Source: Alphaproteobacteria bacterium (GTDB taxonomy: Bacteria > Pseudomonadota > Alphaproteobacteria > Paracaedibacterales > VGCI01). Taken from it: 64,000 nucleotides of DNA. The stretch's first letter is position 1, and each line of letters opens with the position of its first letter. The notes below the pieces were generated by a model. It had not been told where the DNA came from and made no database searches. It was given only the letters and a program-made list of their open reading frames with translations. The position numbers and the translations under genes were made by a program. This document shows, one piece after another, positions 46,557 to 53,113 of the stretch. The stretch is from the NCBI GenBank assembly GCA_016870095.1, contig VGCI01000002.1, positions 124,001 to 188,000 of the forward strand. The letters are read 5' to 3'.

Positions 46557-47286
46557 TTTTACCTCCTGTTGCATTCGCCAAGGCATAGAGTTTACGACTA
46601 TTTTTCTCGATACAATTTTCTAATGTTTCCATAAATTCAGCACGGGGAAGGCCAGGATGAATTGGAGGAAGAAATTGAATTACAATTTGGCCGGGAAGCT
46701 TGATAGGACTACGCCGTCCCCAGAAAGAACCTGAATTAAGGGCAACCGGCACAACCGGAACGTTAAGATCTTTGTATAAAACACCAACACCAGCTTGGTA
46801 ATTTCCAGGCACTCCAGGAGCACTGCGTGTTCCTTCCGGATATATCACAAGAGGCCGACCTTGATCTATAACACGCCGGGCACCATATATAAGACTTTTC
46901 AAAGCTTTTGCGCCTGCTCCTCGATCAATGACAACCATTCCCATTCGCCAAAAATAGAGGTTGATGAGAGGAATCCACATCAATTCACGCTTCAATGCAT
47001 ATCCAGGTCGATTCAACAAAATATGAAAAATGAGAGTTTCCCAAGCTGATTCATGCTTACACGCGACGATGCAGCCTCCCAGCGGCAAATTTTCAATTCC
47101 CTCAACACGATAGGATAATCCAACAATCATCCGAAGTAAACTCATAGTAACGCCTGCCCAAATGCGACCAGCCCAAAAAATTGCCCTTTGCGGTAAAATC
47201 ATCAGGGGTAAAAATATGAACATAATGATAAATGAAGTTATATAAAATGCCGCATCAAATAAGACTGAGCGAAGAAATTTCACCAT
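46549..47286 (-). CDS. plsC: 1-acyl-sn-glycerol-3-phosphate acyltransferase
   Basis: This 245-residue inner-membrane enzyme makes phosphatidic acid. An N-terminal hydrophobic segment (about residues 10-32) precedes the acyltransferase block I KHESAWET, with His78 and an HX4E rather than HX4D arrangement (common in alphaproteobacteria). Block III is YPEGTRSAPG (EGTR 151-154), and VVPVALNSG forms block IV. It overlaps the next gene downstream. A dyad similar to the one upstream of the barrel genes lies about 30 bp before its start. Confidence 0.92.
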   Translation of the reverse strand: MVKFLRSVLFDAAFYITSFIIMFIFLPLMILPQRAIFWAGRIWAGVTMSLLRMIVGLSYRVEGIENLPLGGCIVACKHESAWETLIFHILLNRPGYALKRELMWIPLINLYFWRMGMVVIDRGAGAKALKSLIYGARRVIDQGRPLVIYPEGTRSAPGVPGNYQAGVGVLYKDLNVPVVPVALNSGSFWGRRSPIKLPGQIVIQFLPPIHPGLPRAEFMETLENCIEKNSRKLYALANATGGKNG

Positions 47287-47313
47287 TTTTTATCCTTGCT
47301 TAATGATGCGTGG

Positions 47314-47332
47314 ATTGTGATGCAATCAACAG
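47314..47332 (-). promoter_or_regulatory. Dyad upstream of plsC resembling the barrel-gene element
   Basis: Read on the minus strand, the segment contains GTTGATTGCATCACAAT. It differs at only two positions from GTTGATTGCGACACAAT in the element upstream of the first barrel gene, but in opposite orientation to it. It lies 28 bp before the plsC start. Confidence 0.35.
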
Positions 47333-47371
47333 AATTTTGCAATCTATTAATCCTATCGTGATATTTTCAAT

Positions 47372-47405
47372 AAAAAAGCCCTGCAATTACGTGCAAGGCT
47401 TTTTT
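47372..47405 (-). terminator. Intrinsic terminator of barrel gene 1
   Basis: GCCCTGCA (47378-47385) pairs with TGCAAGGC (47392-47399) with one mismatch. It is flanked by A6 and T-runs, so it acts for the minus-strand gene ending at 47428 and could be bidirectional. Confidence 0.85.
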
Positions 47406-47427
47406 CATAATTTTAAGACTGAAGACA

Positions 47428-48096
47428 TTAAAACTTATAGGAAATTCCCATTCTAAGCGATTGACTTCGAATTGTGCTTAATTGACTGTATGCATTACCA
47501 TTTCTTGAATTAACGGCTCTTAAACTTGTGCCAAATTCATAAAAATAGTCAAAGCGTAAGTAAACATTTCTATGAATAACCGTTTCTAAGCCAACACCTG
47601 GTGCAAATGTAAATTTATTCTTTGAGGCTGTACCGGGAATTGTTTGGTTAAAACCATTGTTGAGAGTATCATTATAATTCCACTTACTTAAGTTCGTACC
47701 CAAAGTAATATATAGAAGGGTATTGGGCGTAAATAGATAACCTGCGCGAAAGGCCGCTCTAAAATAACCATCACGCTTTAAGGTGGCTTCACCAGGAGTT
47801 CCTGGATTTGCCATGCTATCCCGCAGTTTTGTACGGCCAAAAGTATATCCGAAATCGCCGCCAACATATAAACAACTTTGTACCCAACCATAGCCTCCAT
47901 GAATGCCGATAATCCCATTGGAACTTCCAACTTGAATATCTCCACTGTTGGTTACACCAAACTGTTGTGATGTATTTGTCGCCGTTGTCGTGTCATAACC
48001 CGCATGCGCACCCAGGTAGAAACCCGTTGAAATATGAGCATTTGCATTGGTAAGAATTAATGTGCTTGCAACAAGTGCTAACGTTAGTTTTTTCAT
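47428..48096 (-). CDS. Outer-membrane beta-barrel protein, paralogue 1 of 6
   Basis: This 222-residue protein has a signal peptide (MKKLTLALVASTLILTNANA) and a small porin-like barrel starting TGFYLGAHAGYDTTTA. It contains GYGWVQSCLYVGGDFGYTFG, FRAAFRAGYLFTPNTLLYI and FTFAPGVGLETVIHRNVYLR, and ends in MGISYKF with the aromatic C-terminal residue recognised by the BAM machinery. The core is shared by all six genes of the array. It has its own terminator and upstream dyad, so it is probably monocistronic. Family: small OmpA/OmpW-like surface barrel. Confidence 0.85.
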   Translation of the reverse strand: MKKLTLALVASTLILTNANAHISTGFYLGAHAGYDTTTATNTSQQFGVTNSGDIQVGSSNGIIGIHGGYGWVQSCLYVGGDFGYTFGRTKLRDSMANPGTPGEATLKRDGYFRAAFRAGYLFTPNTLLYITLGTNLSKWNYNDTLNNGFNQTIPGTASKNKFTFAPGVGLETVIHRNVYLRFDYFYEFGTSLRAVNSRNGNAYSQLSTIRSQSLRMGISYKF

Positions 48097-48227
48097 GATA
48101 AAATCTCCCTAAACTGAAAAAATTGCTTATACAAAATTTTAATTAAATTTTACTTTTCTTACTTAGTTTACAAATTTTGGGCTAAGAATGAATATGAATT
48201 GAGACGGAGATTTAAGTGAAAGTTAAT

Positions 48228-48249
48228 AAGTGTGTTGATTGCGACACAA
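48228..48249 (-). promoter_or_regulatory. Conserved 22-bp dyad upstream of barrel gene 1
   Basis: The plus strand contains GTGTGTTGATTGCGACACA, 132 bp before the start codon of the gene ending at 47428. A nearly identical copy (21 of 22 positions) lies upstream of barrel gene 5. Confidence 0.6.
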
Positions 48250-48359
48250 TAGCACATAAGGATTAAGAACCAGAAAAGCCGTTTTTATACAAATTTAATA
48301 TCTTCTTGATAAAAATGAATTCAAATCCTTCTCATTCGCTTCAACTTTCACAAGTTTTT

Positions 48360-48389
48360 TGTCGACAGATTTTTTCAAAACTGTCGACA
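48360..48389. repeat. 9-bp inverted repeat TGTCGACAG/CTGTCGACA
   Basis: The arms at 48360-48368 and 48381-48389 are perfectly complementary, each containing a GTCGAC palindrome, with a 12-nt T/A-rich loop. It lies 28 bp past the stop codon of barrel gene 2. No T-tract follows on the minus strand, so a processing or regulatory role is as likely as termination. Confidence 0.45.
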
Positions 48390-48416
48390 TTTTGTTAGGT
48401 AACGATTTCCTTATAT

Positions 48417-49148
48417 TTAACTTGGCAAAGGGGGAAACTTAAAGTTTAGACCTAAGGTGAAAGTTTGATTTCGAATGTTATTATATTCTGTCACGAAATT
48501 ACTGCTTGCGGATGTAGCCTTTATATCAGGTCCAAATTCGTAGGCATATTGCGCACGCACACGAACGTTACTTCCGACCCCAATTTCAACACCCAATAAA
48601 GGAGCCCAAGAAATACTTTTCGAAGTCCCTGTGAGAGTCACGCCATTTTGACTAAAACCGTTATCTAATGCTTTCCACTTGCCATAAATGGCATTCACAC
48701 CCCCATATATCAATGTTCCTGGCACAGGAAAAGAACCAATACGCACGCCTATGGTAGTCGTTCCATTTCGAGTGAGAGTTTGAGCCCCCCCTGAAACACT
48801 AAATTGGTCATTATTGAGTTTTATGTTTTCAAAAGTATGACCTACTTCTCCACCCCAATATACTTGATGACTTACCCAACCATACCCTGCCTGAAGACCA
48901 AAATTAGAGGTAACTTCCCCTGCCATTATCTCCCCTCCAGGTGCCGGGTTAGGATATAGTAAATCAGCATTTGTCATATTGGCACCTAGGGACAAACCGA
49001 CATACGCCCCTTTAAAACTGGCTGTTGAATAGGGAATTGCGGAAGTTTTGGCAGTTGGATTATAAGACGGATTAATTGCCGGTGTGTTGGCTTCACAGAC
49101 AGATAAAATCACAACACTTGTAACAAAAGACGCGATAATGTTTTTCAC
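48417..49148 (-). CDS. Outer-membrane beta-barrel protein, paralogue 2 of 6
   Basis: GTG at 49148 is chosen because GGGAGA precedes it with the spacing seen in the other paralogues, and it yields a signal peptide (MKNIIASFVTSVVILSVCEA). The 243-residue product has a longer N-terminal segment (about 30 residues of Asn/Thr/Pro-rich sequence) before GAYVGLSLGANM. The core GYGWVSHQVYWGGEVGHTFE and SWAPLLGVEIGVGSNVRVR is present. It ends NFKFPPLPS, an extension past the usual C-terminal Phe. It is the most divergent member and lacks a visible upstream dyad. Confidence 0.8.
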   Translation of the reverse strand: MKNIIASFVTSVVILSVCEANTPAINPSYNPTAKTSAIPYSTASFKGAYVGLSLGANMTNADLLYPNPAPGGEIMAGEVTSNFGLQAGYGWVSHQVYWGGEVGHTFENIKLNNDQFSVSGGAQTLTRNGTTTIGVRIGSFPVPGTLIYGGVNAIYGKWKALDNGFSQNGVTLTGTSKSISWAPLLGVEIGVGSNVRVRAQYAYEFGPDIKATSASSNFVTEYNNIRNQTFTLGLNFKFPPLPS

Positions 49149-49354
49149 GATAAATCTCCCTAAAAATAAAAAAATTATAATAAATTTTAATCTATTTCCC
49201 AACCAATTGTACTTTTTCTTTATAAAAATAAGTATTTTTACCAGGAACGCTAAAATTAATTTCTATAATTATTGTAACCTTTGCCCTATCCCTGAATATT
49301 AGAAAAACTATCCTGGCAGTGAATAATTTGCCTCATTAATCTAATAATTATTTT

Positions 49355-50032
49355 TTACAATTTACGAGTCAAACCGAACATTAGTGACTGATTAATGATG
49401 CGATCAAATTTCACCACCTGTGTGGGGTCATTTGGATTTGTTGCTGACACGCTGGGAATGAAATTTTGTATATATTCAAGGCGTGCGGAAAAACCCTCCT
49501 TAAAATTTAACTCAAAACCTAACCCGGGGGCTAAAGATGCTCTATTCGTTGAACCATTCAGCATTGGACCATATGTATATTGGTTATCAACGGCTTTCCA
49601 ATTACTTTTAATCATGCCGAGGCGAGCGTAAACCATAGTCATTGGCGTATACAAATATCCCATAAGAAAAGATGCATGAAAATAACCACTTCTTCTGAGA
49701 CTTTGAGTAATATTCATTGTAGTAAACGTATTATTAATATGTGTGTTATCAATAGAATAACCCACTTCTCCACCCCAATATAACTGATTTTCAATCCAAC
49801 CATAACCGGTTAGCAAGCCAAAATTAGCTGCTGTGTTACTTAGACCAGTACTGGTATTGCTCAACCCATTTATAAATGGAGATGGTTGAGCAGTTACTCT
49901 TGCTTTTGTCGTACCACAACCAACAGTTACCCCAACATAAGGCCCCCCCTTGGTTGTTTGCAGTTGGGTCGCACTTGCACTAGCGATTAAAACAACTGTA
50001 CTAATGATAAGCGATGAAATTAGCTTTTTCAC
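49355..50032 (-). CDS. Outer-membrane beta-barrel protein, paralogue 3 of 6
   Basis: It starts with GTG at 50032 after GAGGAGGAA. The 225-residue protein has a signal peptide (MKKLISSLIISTVVLIASASA) and the barrel core GPYVGVTVGCGTT, GYGWIENQLYWGGEVGYS, FHASFLMGYLYTPMTMVYARLG and SLAPGLGFELNFKEGFSARLEY. It ends LTRKL rather than the aromatic residue seen in paralogues 4-6. The upstream region is similar to that of paralogue 5. Confidence 0.82.
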   Translation of the reverse strand: MKKLISSLIISTVVLIASASATQLQTTKGGPYVGVTVGCGTTKARVTAQPSPFINGLSNTSTGLSNTAANFGLLTGYGWIENQLYWGGEVGYSIDNTHINNTFTTMNITQSLRRSGYFHASFLMGYLYTPMTMVYARLGMIKSNWKAVDNQYTYGPMLNGSTNRASLAPGLGFELNFKEGFSARLEYIQNFIPSVSATNPNDPTQVVKFDRIINQSLMFGLTRKL

Positions 50033-50160
50033 GGAAGTTCCTCCTCATTTTAAACTGGCAAAAAAAATTTTAGACAAATTTTACTATTAATCTAAGAATA
50101 GTTTACAGCTTCTTAACGAAAAATAAATAGAAAATATGAGAGGGCGGGCGTTAAATTTAT

Positions 50161-50182
50161 ATTTGAGTTGAATACAACACAA
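50161..50182 (-). promoter_or_regulatory. Degenerate 22-bp dyad upstream of barrel gene 3
   Basis: The segment shares GTTGA and ACACAA blocks with the element of barrel gene 1 (about 16 of 22 positions) and lies 129 bp before the start codon. Confidence 0.45.
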
Positions 50183-50200
50183 GATCATACCAAGTATGAA

Positions 50201-50231
50201 AAAAACCCTGCACGATAAAGTGCAGGGTTTT
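50201..50231 (-). terminator. Intrinsic terminator of barrel gene 4
   Basis: CCCTGCAC (50206-50213) pairs perfectly with GTGCAGGG (50220-50227) and is followed by a T-run on the minus strand. It lies 30 bp past the stop codon and is symmetric enough to be bidirectional. Confidence 0.92.
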
Positions 50232-50260
50232 CTTGTTTTACAGTCTTAAGAATTAAATTC

Positions 50261-50899
50261 TTAGAACTTGTAGGACAAACCAACTTTCGCGGATTGGCTA
50301 CGAACGCGGCTGAAAGTAACAGAGCGTGCCAAAGCAGCAGCGCCATTGTTGTTTGCAGTTACACTTGGACCGAATTCATATGTGTATTCAGCGCGCAAGA
50401 AAACGTTCTTTTGAACGGCTGTTTCAATACCAAAACCTGGTGTGAAAGAGAAGCGATTCTTTGAACCGGCTCCTGCAGCAAAACCAGGTGCTTTATCATC
50501 CAATTTCCACTTGCCCCAGTTACCACCAAGGCGAATGTATGCCATTGTTGTTGGTGTAAACAAGTAACCAGCGCGAAGTGCTGCACCGAAGTAACCATTA
50601 CGCTTGAATGTTTGTTGCAAACCAAAAGGTGTATTGTTTATCTTTGTATTTTCAAAAGTGTAAGCAATTTCACCACCAAAGTATGTGCAATTTTGAACCC
50701 AACCGTAACCAGCATGAATACCAACATTTGCTGCTGTATCACCATGAGCGAAAGTACCGGATGCGCCTTGGATAGCACCTTTTGCTGTTGTTGCGCCGTA
50801 ACCAACGGCTGCACCAAGATAGAAACCTGTGTTAATATTTGCACTTGCTGCACTGATTGCAACTGTGCTTGCTACGAGAGCTAAAGCTAACTTTTTCAT
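50261..50899 (-). CDS. Outer-membrane beta-barrel protein, paralogue 4 of 6
   Basis: This 212-residue protein starts at an ATG preceded by AAGGAG. It has a signal peptide (MKKLALALVASTVAISAASA), the core GFYLGAAVGYGATTAKG, GYGWVQNCTYFGGEIAYTFE and AALRAGYLFTPTTMAYIRLG, and ends VGLSYKF. It is very close to paralogue 6; differences concentrate near residues 40-55 and 130-145, which should be exposed loops. It has its own dyad and terminator. Confidence 0.88.
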   Translation of the reverse strand: MKKLALALVASTVAISAASANINTGFYLGAAVGYGATTAKGAIQGASGTFAHGDTAANVGIHAGYGWVQNCTYFGGEIAYTFENTKINNTPFGLQQTFKRNGYFGAALRAGYLFTPTTMAYIRLGGNWGKWKLDDKAPGFAAGAGSKNRFSFTPGFGIETAVQKNVFLRAEYTYEFGPSVTANNNGAAALARSVTFSRVRSQSAKVGLSYKF

Positions 50900-51050
50900 A
50901 ATTTACGTCTCCTTCAGACTTTAAGTTATTATTTGTATAGATTGTGTCAGAACTAAATCTGACTATCTTTTTTTTCACACACCCTTTTTCTACCCTACAA
51001 GAGAGATCCCTAACAATATAATGTTAACCATTTCATTTCATAAAAACTTT

Positions 51051-51072
51051 ATGTGTGTCTTGTACGCCACAT
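51051..51072 (-). promoter_or_regulatory. Conserved 22-bp dyad upstream of barrel gene 4
   Basis: ATGTG and CACAT half-sites are separated by 12 bp, with the shared GTGTG start. The site lies 152 bp before the start codon, in a 304-bp intergenic region that also holds the terminator of gene 5. Confidence 0.55.
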
Positions 51073-51148
51073 CTCCATTTCCTTTATAAATATGGATTTA
51101 TGATTTTAATGCTGTATTAATCCTTTGTTTTGGACCCTCTTGAATAAT

Positions 51149-51178
51149 AAAAAACCCTCACTAGTATGAGGGCTCTTT
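51149..51178 (-). terminator. Intrinsic terminator of barrel gene 5
   Basis: CCCTCA (51155-51160) pairs with TGAGGG (51167-51172), followed on the minus strand by a run of six T. It lies about 30 bp past the stop codon at 51204. Confidence 0.88.
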
Positions 51179-51203
51179 AATGCATAGGCTTAAAGCCAAC
51201 TGT

Positions 51204-51890
51204 TTAGAACTTATAAGATAATCCCATTTTTCCTGATTGAGTTCGTAAGACACCGGCATTGGTGTAAGCGTTAGAAACGGAATTGTTGGTCGCCCGAATA
51301 CTGGGCCCAAATTCATAAACATATTCAACACGTACGTAAACATTTGGATGAACCGCGGCTTCCAACCCAAAACCAGGGGAAAAAGAAAGACGCGTCTTGC
51401 TACTTTTTCCAGATCGCGCTGTGTTAAACTGACCATTTAAAGAATCAGTGATACTCCATTTGCTGAAGTTACCCCCGAGTCGAATATAGAAGTGTGAGTT
51501 TGAAACAAACATGTATCCTCCGCGAAATGCCGCTTGTACATATCCCGTTCGCTTCAGCATCATTTGCCCTGACGTGCCAAAGAAGTCTATATTATCGCTA
51601 ATTTTAGGATTATCATATGTGTAGGCAAATTCTCCCCCAAAATAGAAACAATTTGCAACCCAGCCATACCCTAAGTGCGCACCAATGTTAACAGCCGTCG
51701 TCCCAACATCTCTTGCCCCAGCAGCTCCTCCTGTAAATACACCAGCAGCATTAGCTTTTGTTGTTGATAATCTCGCAGAACCGGCCCCATAGCCTGCGGA
51801 CATGCCAAAATAAGAACCCGTTGTTATATTTGCATTGGTGGCACCCATACAGATTGTGGTGGTGACAAGAACGGCAACCCACTTATTCAT
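51204..51890 (-). CDS. Outer-membrane beta-barrel protein, paralogue 5 of 6
   Basis: ATG 51890 has GGGGGA eight bases upstream and gives a signal peptide (MNKWVAVLVTTTICMGATNA); ATG 51908 is less likely. The 228-residue product has the core SYFGMSAGYGAG, GYGWVANCFYFGGEFAYTYD, AAFRGGYMFVSNSHFYIRLG and SFSPGFGLEAAVHPNVYVR, ending MGLSYKF. The loop after residue 28 is enlarged and Gly/Ala-rich. Confidence 0.86.
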   Translation of the reverse strand: MNKWVAVLVTTTICMGATNANITTGSYFGMSAGYGAGSARLSTTKANAAGVFTGGAAGARDVGTTAVNIGAHLGYGWVANCFYFGGEFAYTYDNPKISDNIDFFGTSGQMMLKRTGYVQAAFRGGYMFVSNSHFYIRLGGNFSKWSITDSLNGQFNTARSGKSSKTRLSFSPGFGLEAAVHPNVYVRVEYVYEFGPSIRATNNSVSNAYTNAGVLRTQSGKMGLSYKF

Positions 51891-52022
51891 GATAAATTCC
51901 CCCAACATTTAAATTTAGTTTTGCAAAATTTTAACCAAATTTTATTATCTTCCTAAGATTAGTTTACAGTTTCTTAACAGAGAATAAAGATGAATTATGA
52001 GAGGGCAATCATAAATGTTGAG

Positions 52023-52044
52023 AAGTGTGTTGATTGCGACACAT
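52023..52044 (-). promoter_or_regulatory. Conserved 22-bp dyad upstream of barrel gene 5
   Basis: It contains GTGTGTTGATTGCGACACA, nearly identical to the copy upstream of gene 1, followed by GGCACATA. The site lies 133 bp before the start codon used here. Confidence 0.6.
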
Positions 52045-52067
52045 TGGCACATATAGGGGGGAATAAT

Positions 52068-52103
52068 AAGAAGGCCTCGCACCATTAAGCGCGAGACCTT
52101 CTT
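52068..52103 (-). terminator. Intrinsic terminator of barrel gene 6
   Basis: AAGAAGGCCTCGC pairs with GCGAGACCTTCTT with one mismatch around a 10-nt loop; T-rich sequence follows on the minus strand. It lies 27 bp past the stop codon. Confidence 0.85.
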
Positions 52104-52129
52104 ACAGTTAATAGCTAAGAAATAAATTC

Positions 52130-52783
52130 TTAGAACTTGTAGGACAAACCAAGTTTCGCAGATTGGCTGCGTACGCGGTTGAAAGTAACCGTACGTGCAG
52201 CTGCACCCGCACCATTGTTTTTTGCAGTCACACTTGGACCGAATTCATATGTATATTCACCACGTAAATATACATTCTTGTGCACTGCTGTTTCCAAACC
52301 AAAACCGGGTGCAAATGATAAGCGATTTTTAGAACCAGCGCCTGCAGGAACACCAGCCACGCCTACATTGTCATTAAGTTTCCACTTACCCCAGTTACCA
52401 CCAAGTCGAATGTACGCCATTGTAGCTGGTGTAAACAAGTAACCAGCGCGAAGCGCTGCACCGAAGTAGCCATTACGCTTGAAAGTTTGTTGCAAAGTAC
52501 TAGGATTATTGTTTATCTTTGTATTTTCAAAAGTGTAAGCAATTTCACCACCAAAATATGTGCAATTTTGAACCCAACCATAACCCGTGTGGATACCAAT
52601 ATTAGCAGCAGTATCGCCATGAGCAATATTTCCTGTGAAAGAATTATTTCCTGTTGCTGTTCCTTTGGCTGTTGTTGCGCCATAACCAACGGCAGCACCT
52701 AAATAAAAGCCTGTTTTAATGTGGGCGCTTGCAGCACCTATGCTCAATGCGCTTGCTACGAGAGCTAAAGTTAACTTTTTCAT
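52130..52783 (-). CDS. Outer-membrane beta-barrel protein, paralogue 6 of 6
   Basis: The start has AAGGAG upstream. The 217-residue product has a signal peptide (MKKLTLALVASALSIGAASA), GFYLGAAVGYGATTAKG, GYGWVQNCTYFGGEIAYTFE, AALRAGYLFTPATMAYIRLG and SFAPGFGLETAVHKNVYLR, ending LGLSYKF. It is nearly superimposable on paralogue 4 apart from two loop regions (about 42-56 and 136-150) with length and sequence changes, which indicates a recent duplication followed by loop divergence. Confidence 0.88.
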   Translation of the reverse strand: MKKLTLALVASALSIGAASAHIKTGFYLGAAVGYGATTAKGTATGNNSFTGNIAHGDTAANIGIHTGYGWVQNCTYFGGEIAYTFENTKINNNPSTLQQTFKRNGYFGAALRAGYLFTPATMAYIRLGGNWGKWKLNDNVGVAGVPAGAGSKNRLSFAPGFGLETAVHKNVYLRGEYTYEFGPSVTAKNNGAGAAARTVTFNRVRSQSAKLGLSYKF

Positions 52784-52922
52784 ATCCTAACTCCTTTACG
52801 TTAAATATTAACAATTTATTACTAAACAATTAATCATATTTTACTTTTACACAACAATAGAATTACATATTAAATATGGCACAATCAATTTTATTGATGT
52901 TCTTATTTTTTACAAAATACTT

Positions 52923-52944
52923 ATGTGTGACTTAAGAATCACAT
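52923..52944 (-). promoter_or_regulatory. Conserved 22-bp dyad upstream of barrel gene 6
   Basis: ATGTG and CACAT half-sites lie 12 bp apart, flanking a TGA/TCA inner pair and a CTTAAG centre. It is the most symmetric copy of the element, 140 bp before the start codon. Confidence 0.6.
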
Positions 52945-52964
52945 TCATAAATTATTAATAATTA

Positions 52965-52979
52965 TTAATAAACACTTAA
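52965..52979. promoter_or_regulatory. Possible CtrA-type site TTAA-N7-TTAA
   Basis: TTAATAAACACTTAA followed by C matches the alphaproteobacterial CtrA consensus exactly. In AT-rich DNA such matches can arise by chance, and ctrA itself is not in the window. Confidence 0.3.
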
Positions 52980-53026
52980 CGCAAACGTTTTTTACTTTGT
53001 AAAAGCTAATAAATTGAAGAGATAAA

Positions 53027-53050
53027 GGTTAAGGCTCTGAAGCCTTAACC
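53027..53050 (-). terminator. Intrinsic terminator of the recA-alaS operon
   Basis: GGTTAAGGCT (53027-53036) and AGCCTTAACC (53041-53050) form a perfect 10-bp stem with a 4-nt loop, followed on the minus strand by TTTATC. Confidence 0.8.
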
Positions 53051-53113
53051 AGAAAAAAGTGGAATAAACATTTCTTGGAAATGTGATAAATGGAAAACAA
53101 TTAAAGCGGAAAA

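Larger units (their letters stand above)
48097..48416. other. 320-bp intergenic region between barrel genes 1 and 2
   Basis: The region holds the conserved dyad (48228-48249), a promoter region resembling those of genes 3 and 5, and a 9-bp inverted repeat around 48360-48389. No coding frame is seen. Confidence 0.6.
52784..53113. other. 330-bp intergenic region between barrel gene 6 and alaS
   Basis: The AT-rich region carries the gene 6 dyad (52923-52944), a TTAA-N7-TTAA site (52965-52979) and the alaS terminator (53027-53050). No coding frame is seen. Confidence 0.6.

Noticed and set aside
52023-52044. Canonical FNR/FixK box in the barrel-gene dyad
   Set aside because: TTGAT is present but the matching ATCAA half-site at N4 spacing is missing, so the regulator class stays open.
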